From positions 1,302,001-1,366,000 of the forward strand of contig JAHBZM010000001.1 of assembly GCA_019635435.1 (NCBI GenBank): 64,000 nt of DNA, written 5' to 3'. The notes under the pieces are model-generated. The model searched no databases. It was not told the origin of the DNA and saw only the letters and a list, made by a program, of their open reading frames with translations. This document shows, piece by piece, positions 13,036 through 21,874 of this stretch. The translations under genes were made by a program, and so were the position numbers. The stretch's first letter is position 1. Each line of letters starts with the position of its first letter. Source of the stretch: Ramlibacter sp. (GTDB lineage Bacteria; Pseudomonadota; Gammaproteobacteria; Burkholderiales; Burkholderiaceae_C).

Positions 13036-13677
13036 ATGAAAAGACGAACCCTGGGACAACTGGCCGCGGCCCTGCTGGCGGGCGCCATGATGGTGGGCGC
13101 CCCCTGGGCCCATGCCGCCGACGAAGCCCCTGACGCCCTCATCAAGCGCCTGTCGGACGAGGTGCTGGGCACCATCAAGGCCGACACCTCGGTGCGCGCA
13201 GGCGACCTGGACAAGATCATTGCGCTGGTTGACAGCAAGATCATGCCCAACGTCAACTTCCAGCGCATGACCGCATCGGCCGTGGGTCCGGCCTGGCGCC
13301 AGGCCACGCCGGCGCAAAAGCAGCAATTGCAGGACGAATTCAAGACCCTGCTGGTGCGCACCTACTCGGGCGCGCTGGCCCAGGTCAACGACCAGACCAT
13401 TTCGGTCAAGCCGCTGCGCGCCAGCCCCACGGACGAGGAAGTGACCGTGCGCACCGAAATCCGGGGCCGCGGCGACCCGATCCAGCTCGACTACCGGCTC
13501 GAGAAGACGGCCGGGCAGGGGGCTGGCTGGAAAATCTACAACCTCAACGTGCTCGGCGTCTGGCTCATGGAAACCTACCGCAGCCAGTTCGCCCAGGAAA
13601 TCAACGCCAAGGGCATTGACGGCCTGATCGCCACACTGGTGGCGCGCAACAAGAGCAACGCGGCCCGCAAGGGCTGA
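13036..13677 (+). CDS. mlaC: Periplasmic phospholipid-binding protein MlaC
   Basis: 213 aa. A cleavable signal peptide is likely to end at AHAA (residues 25-28). The MlaC/Tgt2 features NVNFQRMTASAVG, FKTLLVRTYSGAL and the later WKIYNLNVLGVWLMETYR are clear. It shuttles lipid between MlaA and MlaFEDB. A 115-bp gap separates it from mlaA, and AAGGAAAAG precedes the ATG. mlaB follows 15 bp later. Confidence 0.95.
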   Translation: MKRRTLGQLAAALLAGAMMVGAPWAHAADEAPDALIKRLSDEVLGTIKADTSVRAGDLDKIIALVDSKIMPNVNFQRMTASAVGPAWRQATPAQKQQLQDEFKTLLVRTYSGALAQVNDQTISVKPLRASPTDEEVTVRTEIRGRGDPIQLDYRLEKTAGQGAGWKIYNLNVLGVWLMETYRSQFAQEINAKGIDGLIATLVARNKSNAARKG

Positions 13678-13692
13678 GCCGGGGGCGCCGCC

Positions 13693-13965
13693 ATGCTCGT
13701 GTTGCCCGCTGAACTCACGCATGAGCAGGCCTCGGCCTGCTCGCGCATGCTGGTCCAGGCCCTGCGCAGCGAACCGGCGTCCGAGGTGGTGGCCGATGCC
13801 GCGCCGCTGCAGCGCTTCGACTCCTCGGCGCTGGCGGTGTTGCTGGAGTGCCGGCGCGAGAGCCTGCTGCTGCAAAAGACCTTTGCCGTGCGGGCGCTGC
13901 CCGAGCGCCTGCGCGACCTGGCCGCGCTGTACGGCGTGGCCGAACTGCTGCCCTCACCCGTTTGA
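13693..13965 (+). CDS. mlaB: STAS-domain protein MlaB
   Basis: 90 aa, one STAS domain. The motif LQRFDSSALAVLLECRRE at residues 39-56 matches the conserved switch region that contacts MlaF. MlaB stabilises and activates the ATPase. Its place at the end of mlaFEDACB supports the assignment despite the short, divergent sequence. Confidence 0.85.
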   Translation: MLVLPAELTHEQASACSRMLVQALRSEPASEVVADAAPLQRFDSSALAVLLECRRESLLLQKTFAVRALPERLRDLAALYGVAELLPSPV

Positions 13966-14022
13966 GGGCATGCGGGCGCCGCCGGCGCCCTTGCGGCAGA
14001 CCCCCTAGAATCACGGGCTCCC

Positions 14023-15018
14023 ATGCCCGCGATCGCCTTCCAGTCCGTCTCCAAATCCTTTTCGTCGCCCAAGGGCCCGCTGCAGGCCCTGGACCGGGTG
14101 TCCTTTGACATCGAAGAGGGCGAATTCTTTGGCCTGCTGGGCCCCAACGGCGCCGGCAAAACCACCCTGATCAGCATTCTGGCGGGCCTGGCGCGCGCCA
14201 GCGGTGGCCAGGTCAAGGTCCGCGGCTTTGACGTGCAGGCCGACTATGCCCAGGCCCGGCGCCAGCTGGGCGTGGTGCCGCAGGAACTGGTGTTTGACCC
14301 GTTCTTCACCGTGCGCGAGGCCTTGCGCATCCAGTCGGGCTACTTCGGCGTGAAGAACAACGGGGCCTGGATCGACGAACTGCTGGACAGCCTGGGGCTG
14401 GCCGACAAGGCCTCGTCCAACATGCGCCAGCTTTCGGGCGGCATGAAGCGGCGCGTACTGGTGGCGCAGGCCCTGGTGCACAAGCCGCCGGTCATCGTGC
14501 TCGACGAACCCACCGCGGGCGTGGATGTGGAGTTGCGCCAGACGCTGTGGCAGTTCATCGCCCGGCTCAACAAACAAGGCCACACGGTGCTGCTGACCAC
14601 CCATTACCTCGAAGAGGCCGAGGCCCTGTGCTCGCGCGTGGCCATGCTCAAGCAGGGCCGCGTGGTGGCGCTGGAGCGCACCAGCGAGCTGCTCAAGAAG
14701 GCCTCCAGCAATGTGCTGCGCTTCAAGATCGACAGCGAGCTGCCCGAGGCGCTGCGCACCGTGGTCCGGATCACGGGCCGCATCGTCCAGTTCCCGGCGC
14801 ACAACGCCCACGAGATCGAGCAGTTCCTCGCGGCGGTGCGCGAGGCCGGCCTGCAGGCCGAGGACGTGGAGATTCGCAAGGCCGACCTGGAAGACGTGTT
14901 CCTCGAGGTCATGGCTGAAAAAACCGCTGGCGTTCCCGACCCGGGCGACCACGCCCATGCCCCGGCGCCGGCCGATGTGGCGCTGGTGGACGCCCTTGAT
15001 GAGGCGCCCCACGCATGA
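14023..15018 (+). CDS. ABC-2 type exporter ATPase (YadG-like)
   Basis: 331 aa. Walker A GPNGAGKTT is at residues 40-48, signature LSGGMKRR at 137-144, and Walker B VIVLDE at 157-162. After the ATPase core there is a C-terminal region of ~100 residues with a DUF4162-like part and a histidine/alanine-rich tail. It overlaps the permease gene by 4 bp. The substrate is unknown. The pair commonly sits beside the mla operon in betaproteobacteria. Confidence 0.9.
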   Translation: MPAIAFQSVSKSFSSPKGPLQALDRVSFDIEEGEFFGLLGPNGAGKTTLISILAGLARASGGQVKVRGFDVQADYAQARRQLGVVPQELVFDPFFTVREALRIQSGYFGVKNNGAWIDELLDSLGLADKASSNMRQLSGGMKRRVLVAQALVHKPPVIVLDEPTAGVDVELRQTLWQFIARLNKQGHTVLLTTHYLEEAEALCSRVAMLKQGRVVALERTSELLKKASSNVLRFKIDSELPEALRTVVRITGRIVQFPAHNAHEIEQFLAAVREAGLQAEDVEIRKADLEDVFLEVMAEKTAGVPDPGDHAHAPAPADVALVDALDEAPHA

Positions 15019-15770
15019 CCGGCTGGCAGACCCTGCTGTACAAGGAAATCCTGCGCTTCTGGAAGGTGGGGTTCCAGACCGTGGCCGCGCCCGTGCTCAC
15101 GGCGCTGCTGTACCTGATGATCTTTGGCCATGTGCTGCAGGACCATGTGAAGGTCTATGACACGCTGAGCTACACGGCCTTTCTGGTGCCGGGCCTGGTC
15201 ATGATGAGCGTGCTGCAGAACGCGTTTGCCAACAGCTCGTCGTCAATTGTCCAGAGCAAGATCATGGGCAGCCTGGTGTTCCTGCTGCTCACGCCGCTGT
15301 CGCACTGGAGCTGGTTCGTGGCCTATGTGGGTTCGTCGATCGTGCGCGGGCTGGTGGTGGGGGCGGGGGTGCTGGTGGTCACCACGGCGTTTGCGCACCT
15401 GAGCTTTGTGGCGCCGCTGTGGATCCTGGTGTTTGCGGTGCTCGGGGCCGCCATGCTCGGCTCGCTGGGGCTGATCGCCGGCCTGTGGGCCGAAAAGTTC
15501 GACCAGATGGCAGCCTTCCAGAATTTCGTGATCATGCCCATGACGTTCCTGTCGGGCGTGTTCTATTCCATCCATTCGCTGCCGGCCTTCTGGCAGGGCG
15601 TCAGCCACCTGAACCCGTTCTTCTACATGATCGACGGCTTCCGCTACGGTTTCTTCGGGGTCAGTGACGTCTCGCCCTGGCTCAGCCTGGGCATTGTCGG
15701 CGCCGCGCTCGCAGTGGTGGGCAGCATCGCCGTCCATTTACTCCGGATCGGCTACAAGATCCGCGGGTAG
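15015..15770 (+). CDS. ABC-2 type exporter permease (YadH-like)
   Basis: 251 aa with six hydrophobic segments. It has the ABC-2 membrane family pattern, including SSSSIVQSKIMGSLVFLLLT and the conserved MTFLSGVFYSIHSLPAFWQ region near residues 176-194. It is translationally coupled to the ATPase at 14023-15018. A family-2 repeat fills the gap to bolA. Confidence 0.9.
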   Translation: MTGWQTLLYKEILRFWKVGFQTVAAPVLTALLYLMIFGHVLQDHVKVYDTLSYTAFLVPGLVMMSVLQNAFANSSSSIVQSKIMGSLVFLLLTPLSHWSWFVAYVGSSIVRGLVVGAGVLVVTTAFAHLSFVAPLWILVFAVLGAAMLGSLGLIAGLWAEKFDQMAAFQNFVIMPMTFLSGVFYSIHSLPAFWQGVSHLNPFFYMIDGFRYGFFGVSDVSPWLSLGIVGAALAVVGSIAVHLLRIGYKIRG

Positions 15771-15774
15771 AAAA

Positions 15775-15849
15775 TGACCCCCACGCTTGTCACTTCGTGT
15801 ACTACGCTGCCCCCCGAGGGGGCCGGGTCTCCTAGGGGCGGCCCGTCGG
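15775..15849 (+). repeat. Dispersed repeat, family 2, copy 1
   Basis: The sequence contains CCCCCACGCT, CACTTCGTGT, CTGCCCCCCGAGGGGG and GGGGCGGCCCG. It aligns with 22621-22695. The CCCCC/GGGGG pair can form a short hairpin. It ends where the bolA ribosome site (GGAGA) begins. Confidence 0.8.
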
Positions 15850-15858
15850 AGACCCCCC

Positions 15859-16101
15859 ATGACCGCTGAAGAACTCACCTCCATCATTGCCTCCGGCCTG
15901 CCTTGCGAGCACCTTGAACTCGAGGGCGACGGCCGCCACTGGTACGCCACCATCGTCTCGGCGGAATTTGAAGGCAAGCGCCTGATCCAGCGGCACCAGC
16001 GGGTCTATGCCACGCTCGGTGCGAAAATGCATACCGACGAGGTGCACGCCCTGTCGATGAAAACCCACACGCCGGCCGAATGGGCGGCGCTACCCAAATA
16101 A
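15859..16101 (+). CDS. BolA/IbaG family protein
   Basis: 80 aa. It has the BolA fold pattern: the conserved HxxLEGDGRHWYATIVS beta strands and RLIQRHQRVYATLG, with HALSMKTHTPAEW at the end. BolA/IbaG proteins bind monothiol glutaredoxin and iron-sulfur clusters, and this paralogue is the one found before murA. The start at 15859 is chosen because a longer frame from 15787 runs through the repeat. Confidence 0.9.
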   Translation: MTAEELTSIIASGLPCEHLELEGDGRHWYATIVSAEFEGKRLIQRHQRVYATLGAKMHTDEVHALSMKTHTPAEWAALPK

Positions 16102-16138
16102 CCGCCTGCTCCTGGGGCGGTCAACCACTGACCTGTTG

Positions 16139-17404
16139 ATGGACAAGCTATTGATTCGCGGGGGGCGGCAGCTCCACGGCGAGGTCCGGATTTCCGGCGC
16201 CAAGAACGCGGCCCTGCCCGAGCTGTGCGCCGCGCTGCTCACTGCCGACCCAGTGACGCTGACCAACGTGCCGCGGCTGCAGGACGTGCAGACCATGCTC
16301 AAGCTGATCCGCAACATGGGCGTGAGCGCCGAGCGCGATGACGACGGCACCGTGCGCATCAATGCCAGCCAGCTCAGCTCGCCCGAGGCGCCCTACGAAC
16401 TGGTCAAGACCATGCGCGCCTCGGTGCTGGCGCTGGGCCCGCTGCTGGCGCGCTTTGGCGAGGCCACGGTGTCGCTGCCCGGGGGCTGCGCCATCGGCTC
16501 GCGGCCCGTGGACCAGCACATCAAGGGGCTGCAGGCCATGGGCGCGGACATCGTGGTCGAGCACGGCTACATGATCGCCAAGCTGCCGCAGGGCCGCACG
16601 CGGCTGAAGGGCGCGCGCATCACCACTGACATGGTCACGGTCACCGGCACCGAGAACTTCCTGATGGCCGCCGCACTGGCCGAGGGCGAGACCGTCCTGG
16701 AGAACGCCGCCCAGGAGCCCGAGATCCCCGACCTGGCCGAGATGCTGATCCGCATGGGCGCCAGGATCGAGGGCCACGGCACCAGCCGCATCCGCATCCA
16801 GGGCGTGGACGCGCTGCATGGCTGCAGCCACCCGGTGGTGGCCGACCGCATCGAGGCCGGCACCTTCCTGTGCGCCGTGGCCGCCGCCGGTGGCAAGGTG
16901 TTCCTGCGCCATGGCCGGGCCGATCATCTGGACGCCGTGATCGAGAAGCTGCGCGAGGCCGGCGCCATCGTCACCGCGGCCCCTGACGGCATTCACGTCG
17001 AGGCCTCGGGCCGGCTCAAGGCGCAATCGTTCCGCACCACCGAGTACCCGGGCTTCCCGACCGACATGCAGGCCCAGTTCATGGCGCTCAATGTGGTGGC
17101 CGAGGGCGCGTCCAAGGTCACCGAAACCATTTTTGAAAACCGCTTCATGCACGTCAACGAGATGGTCCGCCTGGGCGCCCATATCCAGACCGATGGCAAG
17201 GTGGCGGTGATTGAAGGCGTGCCCAAGCTCTCGGGCGCCACGGTCATGGCCACCGACCTGCGGGCCTCGGCCAGCCTGGTGATTGCGGGCCTGGTGGCCG
17301 AGGGCGAGACGCTGGTGGACCGCATCTACCACCTGGACCGCGGCTACGACCAGATGGAATCCAAACTGCGCGGCATCGGTGCCGACATTGAAAGACTGAA
17401 ATGA
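16139..17404 (+). CDS. murA: UDP-N-acetylglucosamine 1-carboxyvinyltransferase
   Basis: 421 aa. It catalyses the first committed step of peptidoglycan synthesis, transferring enolpyruvate from PEP. The substrate lysine K22 is in SGAKNAALPE, and the catalytic cysteine C117, the fosfomycin target, is in LPGGCAIGSRP. The ATG at 16139 is taken over the TTG at 16136. The stop overlaps hisG by 4 bp, coupling cell-wall and histidine genes as is usual in betaproteobacteria. Confidence 0.97.
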   Translation: MDKLLIRGGRQLHGEVRISGAKNAALPELCAALLTADPVTLTNVPRLQDVQTMLKLIRNMGVSAERDDDGTVRINASQLSSPEAPYELVKTMRASVLALGPLLARFGEATVSLPGGCAIGSRPVDQHIKGLQAMGADIVVEHGYMIAKLPQGRTRLKGARITTDMVTVTGTENFLMAAALAEGETVLENAAQEPEIPDLAEMLIRMGARIEGHGTSRIRIQGVDALHGCSHPVVADRIEAGTFLCAVAAAGGKVFLRHGRADHLDAVIEKLREAGAIVTAAPDGIHVEASGRLKAQSFRTTEYPGFPTDMQAQFMALNVVAEGASKVTETIFENRFMHVNEMVRLGAHIQTDGKVAVIEGVPKLSGATVMATDLRASASLVIAGLVAEGETLVDRIYHLDRGYDQMESKLRGIGADIERLK

Positions 17405-18075
17405 TCACGCTGGCCTTGTCCAAGGGGCGCATTTTTGACGAGACCCTGCCGCTGCTCAAGGCCGCGGGCATCGAGGTGCTTGAAGACCCCGAAAAGTCAC
17501 GCAAGCTGATCCTGACCACCAACCAGCCCGACGTGCGCGTGGTGCTGGTGCGCGCCACCGACGTGCCCACCTATGTGCAGTACGGCGGCGCCGACCTGGG
17601 CGTGACCGGGCTGGACACGCTGATCGAGCATGGCAAGGACTGGGGCGGTGGCGCCAGCAGCGCGGGCCTGTACCAGCCGCTGGACCTGCAGATCGCCAAG
17701 TGCCGCGTGAGCGTGGCGGTGCGCGCCGACTTTGACTACGCCAGCGCGGTGCGGCAAGGCTCGCGCCTGCGCGTGGCCACCAAATACGTGGGCATTGCCC
17801 GCGAGTTCTTTGCGGCCAAGGGCGTGCACGTGGACCTGATCAAGCTGTACGGCAGCATGGAACTGGCCCCCCTCACGGGCCTGGCCGACGCCATCGTGGA
17901 CTTGGTCTCGACCGGAGGCACGCTCAAGGCCAACCACCTGATCGAGGTCGAACGCATCATGGACATCAGCTCGCGGCTGGTGGTCAACCAGGCGGCGCTC
18001 AAGCTCAAGCAGCAACCCATCCGCCGCATCATCGACGCCTTTGCCGGCGCCGTGGGCAAGGGTCAGGCGCTATGA
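17401..18075 (+). CDS. hisG: ATP phosphoribosyltransferase, short form
   Basis: 224 aa. It catalyses the first step of histidine synthesis, from ATP and PRPP. The motifs ALSKGRIFDETLPLL and DLVSTGGTLKANHL (PRPP loop) are clear. At 224 residues it lacks the C-terminal regulatory domain, so it should need HisZ, which is not in this window. The final codons and the stop lie in dispersed repeat copy 2, and the stop overlaps the hisD start by 4 bp. Confidence 0.97.
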   Translation: MITLALSKGRIFDETLPLLKAAGIEVLEDPEKSRKLILTTNQPDVRVVLVRATDVPTYVQYGGADLGVTGLDTLIEHGKDWGGGASSAGLYQPLDLQIAKCRVSVAVRADFDYASAVRQGSRLRVATKYVGIAREFFAAKGVHVDLIKLYGSMELAPLTGLADAIVDLVSTGGTLKANHLIEVERIMDISSRLVVNQAALKLKQQPIRRIIDAFAGAVGKGQAL

Positions 18076-18128
18076 GTTTTGTAGCTAGACCTGCCCGGCT
18101 GGTAACGACTTCCGGCACTTTTGAGGCG
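18069..18128 (+). repeat. Dispersed palindromic repeat, family 1, copy 2 (hisG/hisD junction)
   Basis: The arm GCTATGAGTTTTGTAGC is at 18069-18085. The body has CTGCCCGGCTGG and GACTTCCGG, ending TTTTGAGGCGG. It supplies the hisG stop, the hisD ATG and about the first 19 codons of hisD. Confidence 0.65.
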
Positions 18129-19439
18129 GATTTCCAGGCCCGGCTGCATTGGGCGGCCGACACCGACGCCGCCATCGAGCAGCGCGTGGCCGACATCCTG
18201 GCCGATGTGCGCCAGCGCGGCGACGCCGCGGTGCTCGACTACACCGCGCGCTTTGACGGCCTTCAGGCCGCCAGCGTGGCCGATCTGGAGCTCACCCAGG
18301 ACGACTTCAAGGCGGCGTTCGAGGCCCTGCCCGCGGCCCAGCGCGAGGCGCTGCAGTCCGCGGCGCGCCGCGTGCGCAGCTACCACGAGGCCCAGAAGCA
18401 GGCCAGTGGCGAGAGCTGGCAGTACCGCGATGCGGATGGCACCCTGCTGGGCCAGAAGGTCACGCCACTGGACCGCGCGGGCATCTATGTGCCGGGCGGC
18501 AAGGCCGCCTATCCGTCCAGCCTGATCATGAATGCCGTGCCGGCCCATGTGGCGGGTGTGGCCGAGATCATCATGGTCGTGCCCACGCCGGTGCGCGGCA
18601 GCGTGGCCACGGGCGGCACCGGCGCCACCACGGCCAGCCGCGGCGAGCGCAACGAGCTGGTGCTGGCCGCCGCCTGGGTGGCGGGCGTGACCCGTGCCTT
18701 CACCGTGGGCGGCGCGCAGGCCGTGGCGGCGCTGGCCTATGGCACGGCCACCATTCCCAAGGTCGACAAGATCACCGGCCCCGGCAATGCCTATGTGGCG
18801 GCCGCCAAGCGCCGCGTCTTTGGCACCGTGGGCATTGACATGATTGCCGGCCCCAGCGAGATCCTGGTGCTGGCCGACGGCACCACGCCGCCCGACTGGG
18901 TGGCCATGGACCTGTTCAGCCAGGCCGAGCACGACGAGCTGGCGCAGAGCATCCTGCTGTGCCCCGACGCCGCCTACATCGACCGCGTGCAGGCCGAGAT
19001 CGACCGGCTGCTGCCTGAGATGCCGCGCGCCGCCATCATCGCCAAGAGCCTGAACGACCGCGGCGCGCTGATCCACACGCGCAGCATGGAAGAAGCCTGC
19101 GAGATCAGCAACCGGATCGCGCCCGAGCACCTGGAGGTCTCCAGCCGCGACCCGCACCGCTGGGAGCCGCTGCTGCGCCACGCGGGCGCGATTTTCCTCG
19201 GCGCCTTCACCAGCGAGAGCCTGGGCGACTACTGCGCCGGCCCCAACCACGTGCTGCCCACCTCGGGCACGGCGCGCTTTTCCAGCCCGCTGGGGGTCTA
19301 CGATTTCCAGAAGCGCAGCAGCCTGATCGAGGTCAGTGAGGCCGGAGCGCAGACGCTGGGCGTGATCGCCGCTGAACTGGCCTACGGCGAAGGCCTGCAG
19401 GCACACGCCCGCGCCGCGGAAATGAGGCTCAAGCGATGA
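18072..19439 (+). CDS. hisD: Histidinol dehydrogenase
   Basis: 455 aa. It oxidises L-histidinol to histidine in two NAD-dependent steps with zinc. Family motifs are clear: PGGKAAYPSSLIMN, KITGPGNAYVAAAKR, DMIAGPSEI, and the zinc/catalytic regions QAEHDELAQS and IAPEHLEV. The first ~19 residues (MSFVARPARLVTTSGTFEA) are encoded by a dispersed repeat. The start and stop both overlap neighbours by 4 bp. Confidence 0.97.
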   Translation: MSFVARPARLVTTSGTFEADFQARLHWAADTDAAIEQRVADILADVRQRGDAAVLDYTARFDGLQAASVADLELTQDDFKAAFEALPAAQREALQSAARRVRSYHEAQKQASGESWQYRDADGTLLGQKVTPLDRAGIYVPGGKAAYPSSLIMNAVPAHVAGVAEIIMVVPTPVRGSVATGGTGATTASRGERNELVLAAAWVAGVTRAFTVGGAQAVAALAYGTATIPKVDKITGPGNAYVAAAKRRVFGTVGIDMIAGPSEILVLADGTTPPDWVAMDLFSQAEHDELAQSILLCPDAAYIDRVQAEIDRLLPEMPRAAIIAKSLNDRGALIHTRSMEEACEISNRIAPEHLEVSSRDPHRWEPLLRHAGAIFLGAFTSESLGDYCAGPNHVLPTSGTARFSSPLGVYDFQKRSSLIEVSEAGAQTLGVIAAELAYGEGLQAHARAAEMRLKR

Positions 19440-20560
19440 GCGCAGGGCCCACGTCCACGGTGCCAATGGCGCCTGAAGCCACCGCGGCCAGCGTCGCGCA
19501 GCGCGTGTTCCGCCAGGACGTGCAGTCCATGCATGCCTACGCGGTCCAGCCCTCGGCGGGCCTGCTCAAGATGGATGCGATGGAGAACCCCTACCGCCTT
19601 CCGCCCGACCTGCAGGCCCATCTGGGGCAGCGCCTGGGCGCGCTGGCCCTGAACCGCTACCCCGGCGAGCGCGGCAACGACCTGCGCGCCGCGCTGGCCC
19701 GCCATGCGCAGATGCCCGAGGGCTTTGACCTGATGCTGGGCAACGGCTCGGACGAACTGATCTCCTTGCTGGCGCTGGCCTGCGACGTGCCGGGCGCCGC
19801 CATCCTGGCCCCGGTGCCGGGCTTTGTGATGTACGCGATGAGCGCGCAGCTGCAGGGGCTGAAATTCATCGGCGTGGATCTCACGCCCGATTTCGAGCTT
19901 GACGAGGCCGCCATGCTCGCGGCCATCCGCGCCCAGCGCCCGGCCATTGTTTACCTGGCCTACCCCAACAACCCGACCGCCAACCTCTGGGACGACGCCG
20001 TGATCGAGCGCATCGTCCAGGCCCAGGGCGCGCAGGGCGGGCTGGTGGTCATGGATGAGGCCTACCAGCCGTTCGCCAGCCGCAGCTACATCGACCGCAT
20101 CGGCCGCCACGGCCATGTGCTGCTGATGCGCACGCTCAGCAAGTTCGGGCTGGCCGGGGTGCGGCTGGGCTACCTCATGGGCCCGCAGGCCCTGGTGGCG
20201 CAGATCGACAAGGTGCGCCCGCCCTACAACATCAGCGTGCTCAACTGCGAATGCGCTCTGTTTGCGCTCGAGCATGCCGACGTGTTTGCCGGCCAGGCCG
20301 CGCAGCTGCGCGGCGAGCGCACGCGCCTGCTGGCCGCCCTGGCCGCCTTGCCCGGCGTCAAGGTCTGGCCCAGCGACGCCAACATGGTGCTGCTGCGCGT
20401 GCCCGACGCGGCGAAAACCTTCGACGGCATGCGCGCGCGCGGCGTGCTGGTCAAGAACGTTTCTAAAATGCACCCATTGCTGGCCCACTGCCTGCGCCTG
20501 ACCGTCGGGACCGCTGACGAGAACACGCAGATGCTGGCCGCGCTGGAAGCCTCCCTATGA
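19436..20560 (+). CDS. hisC: Histidinol-phosphate aminotransferase
   Basis: 374 aa, a PLP aminotransferase of fold type I. The internal aldimine lysine K236 is in TLSKFGLAGVRLGY. YPNNPTAN and MDEAYQPF carry the PLP-contacting Asn and Asp. It converts imidazole acetol phosphate to histidinol phosphate. It is coupled to hisD and hisB by 4-bp overlaps. Confidence 0.95.
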   Translation: MSAGPTSTVPMAPEATAASVAQRVFRQDVQSMHAYAVQPSAGLLKMDAMENPYRLPPDLQAHLGQRLGALALNRYPGERGNDLRAALARHAQMPEGFDLMLGNGSDELISLLALACDVPGAAILAPVPGFVMYAMSAQLQGLKFIGVDLTPDFELDEAAMLAAIRAQRPAIVYLAYPNNPTANLWDDAVIERIVQAQGAQGGLVVMDEAYQPFASRSYIDRIGRHGHVLLMRTLSKFGLAGVRLGYLMGPQALVAQIDKVRPPYNISVLNCECALFALEHADVFAGQAAQLRGERTRLLAALAALPGVKVWPSDANMVLLRVPDAAKTFDGMRARGVLVKNVSKMHPLLAHCLRLTVGTADENTQMLAALEASL

Positions 20561-21153
20561 CCACCGACCGCACCGCCGAAGTCACCCGCAACACCGCCGA
20601 AACCCAGATCACCGTCCGGGTCAACCTGGATGGCACGGGCAAGGCCAGCCTGGCCACGGGCATCGGCTTTTTCGACCACATGCTCGACCAGATCGCGCGC
20701 CACGGGCTGATCGACCTGGACATCCAGGCCACGGGCGACCTGCACATCGACGGCCACCACACGGTCGAAGACGTGGGCATCGCCGTGGGCCAGGCCGTGG
20801 CCCGGGCCGTGGGCGACAAGAAGGGCATCCGCCGCTACGGCCACGCCTACGTGCCGCTGGACGAAGCGCTGTCCAGGGTGGTGATCGACTTCTCGGGCCG
20901 CCCGGGCCTGATCATGAACGTGCCGTTCAAGAGCGGCATGATCGGCACCTTTGACAGCCAGCTCGCGCACGAGTTCTTCCAGGGCTTTGTGAACCATGCG
21001 TTCGTGACCCTGCACATCGACAACCTGCGCGGCGAGAACGCCCACCACCAGTGCGAGACCGTGTTCAAGGCCTTCGCGCGCGCGCTGCGCGCGGCGCTCG
21101 AGCTGGACGCGCGGGCCGCGGGCACCATCCCGTCGACCAAGGGCATGTTGTGA
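20557..21153 (+). CDS. hisB: Imidazoleglycerol-phosphate dehydratase
   Basis: 198 aa, the monofunctional dehydratase form without the histidinol phosphatase domain of E. coli HisB. The manganese-ligand motifs GFFDHMLDQIARH, DLHIDGHHTVEDVG and NAHHQCETVFKAF are intact. Because the phosphatase domain is absent, another gene elsewhere must supply histidinol-phosphate phosphatase. Confidence 0.97.
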   Translation: MTTDRTAEVTRNTAETQITVRVNLDGTGKASLATGIGFFDHMLDQIARHGLIDLDIQATGDLHIDGHHTVEDVGIAVGQAVARAVGDKKGIRRYGHAYVPLDEALSRVVIDFSGRPGLIMNVPFKSGMIGTFDSQLAHEFFQGFVNHAFVTLHIDNLRGENAHHQCETVFKAFARALRAALELDARAAGTIPSTKGML

Positions 21154-21222
21154 ATTTTTCAAGCCAGATCGGCCTGTAGTCCAGGGCTGGCGGGCACTTT
21201 CAGCTATGAAAACTGTAGCAGT
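21153..21222 (-). repeat. Dispersed palindromic repeat, family 1, copy 3 (hisB-hisH)
   Basis: The arm GCTATGAAAACTGTAGC is at 21203-21219. The body, read on the minus strand, has TGCCCGCC and TGGACTACAGGCC. The arm contains the hisH ATG and encodes MKTVA. Confidence 0.8.
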
Positions 21223-21850
21223 GGTGGATTACGGCATGGGCAACCTGCGTTCGGTGTCGCAGGCCGTGCAGCATGTGGCGCAGGGCAGCGGCTTCGAGGT
21301 CGTGGTCACCTCCGACCCCGCGCAGGTGCGCGCGGCCGAGCGCATCGTGCTGCCCGGCCAGGGCGCCATGCCCGACTGCATGCGCGAGCTGCGCGAGTCT
21401 GGCCTGCAGCAGTCGGTGCTGGAGGCGGCCGCGAGCAAGCCCCTGTTTGGCGTGTGCGTGGGCATGCAGATGCTGCTGGACCGCAGCCACGAGGGTCCCA
21501 CCGACGGCCTGGGCCTGATCCATGGCGAGGTCGTCAAGTTCGAGCTGGCGGGCCGGCTGCAGCCGGACGGCAGCCGCTTCAAGGTGCCGCAGATGGGCTG
21601 GAACGAGGTCTGGCAGGCGCAAAAGCACGCGCTGTGGGCCGGCGTGCCCGACGGCAGCTTCTTTTATTTCGTCCACAGCTACTATGCGCGAACGTCTGAT
21701 GCACACCACAGCGTGGGCGAAGCAGACTACGGCGCGCGCTTTACGGCCGCCATTGCACGCGATAATATTTTTGCGACCCAGTTCCATCCCGAAAAAAGTG
21801 CAGACCACGGCCTGGCTCTCTACCGTAACTTCCTGCACTGGACGCCCTGA
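21206..21850 (+). CDS. hisH: Imidazole glycerol phosphate synthase, glutaminase subunit
   Basis: 214 aa. It is a class-I glutamine amidotransferase that feeds ammonia to HisF. The nucleophile C84 is in GVCVGMQML, and the triad partners H194 and E196 are in ATQFHPEKS. The start ATG lies inside the arm of a dispersed repeat, and no strong Shine-Dalgarno precedes it. Confidence 0.97.
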   Translation: MKTVAVVDYGMGNLRSVSQAVQHVAQGSGFEVVVTSDPAQVRAAERIVLPGQGAMPDCMRELRESGLQQSVLEAAASKPLFGVCVGMQMLLDRSHEGPTDGLGLIHGEVVKFELAGRLQPDGSRFKVPQMGWNEVWQAQKHALWAGVPDGSFFYFVHSYYARTSDAHHSVGEADYGARFTAAIARDNIFATQFHPEKSADHGLALYRNFLHWTP

Positions 21851-21874
21851 TTTCCACCCGCTGCTTCCGGCCCC

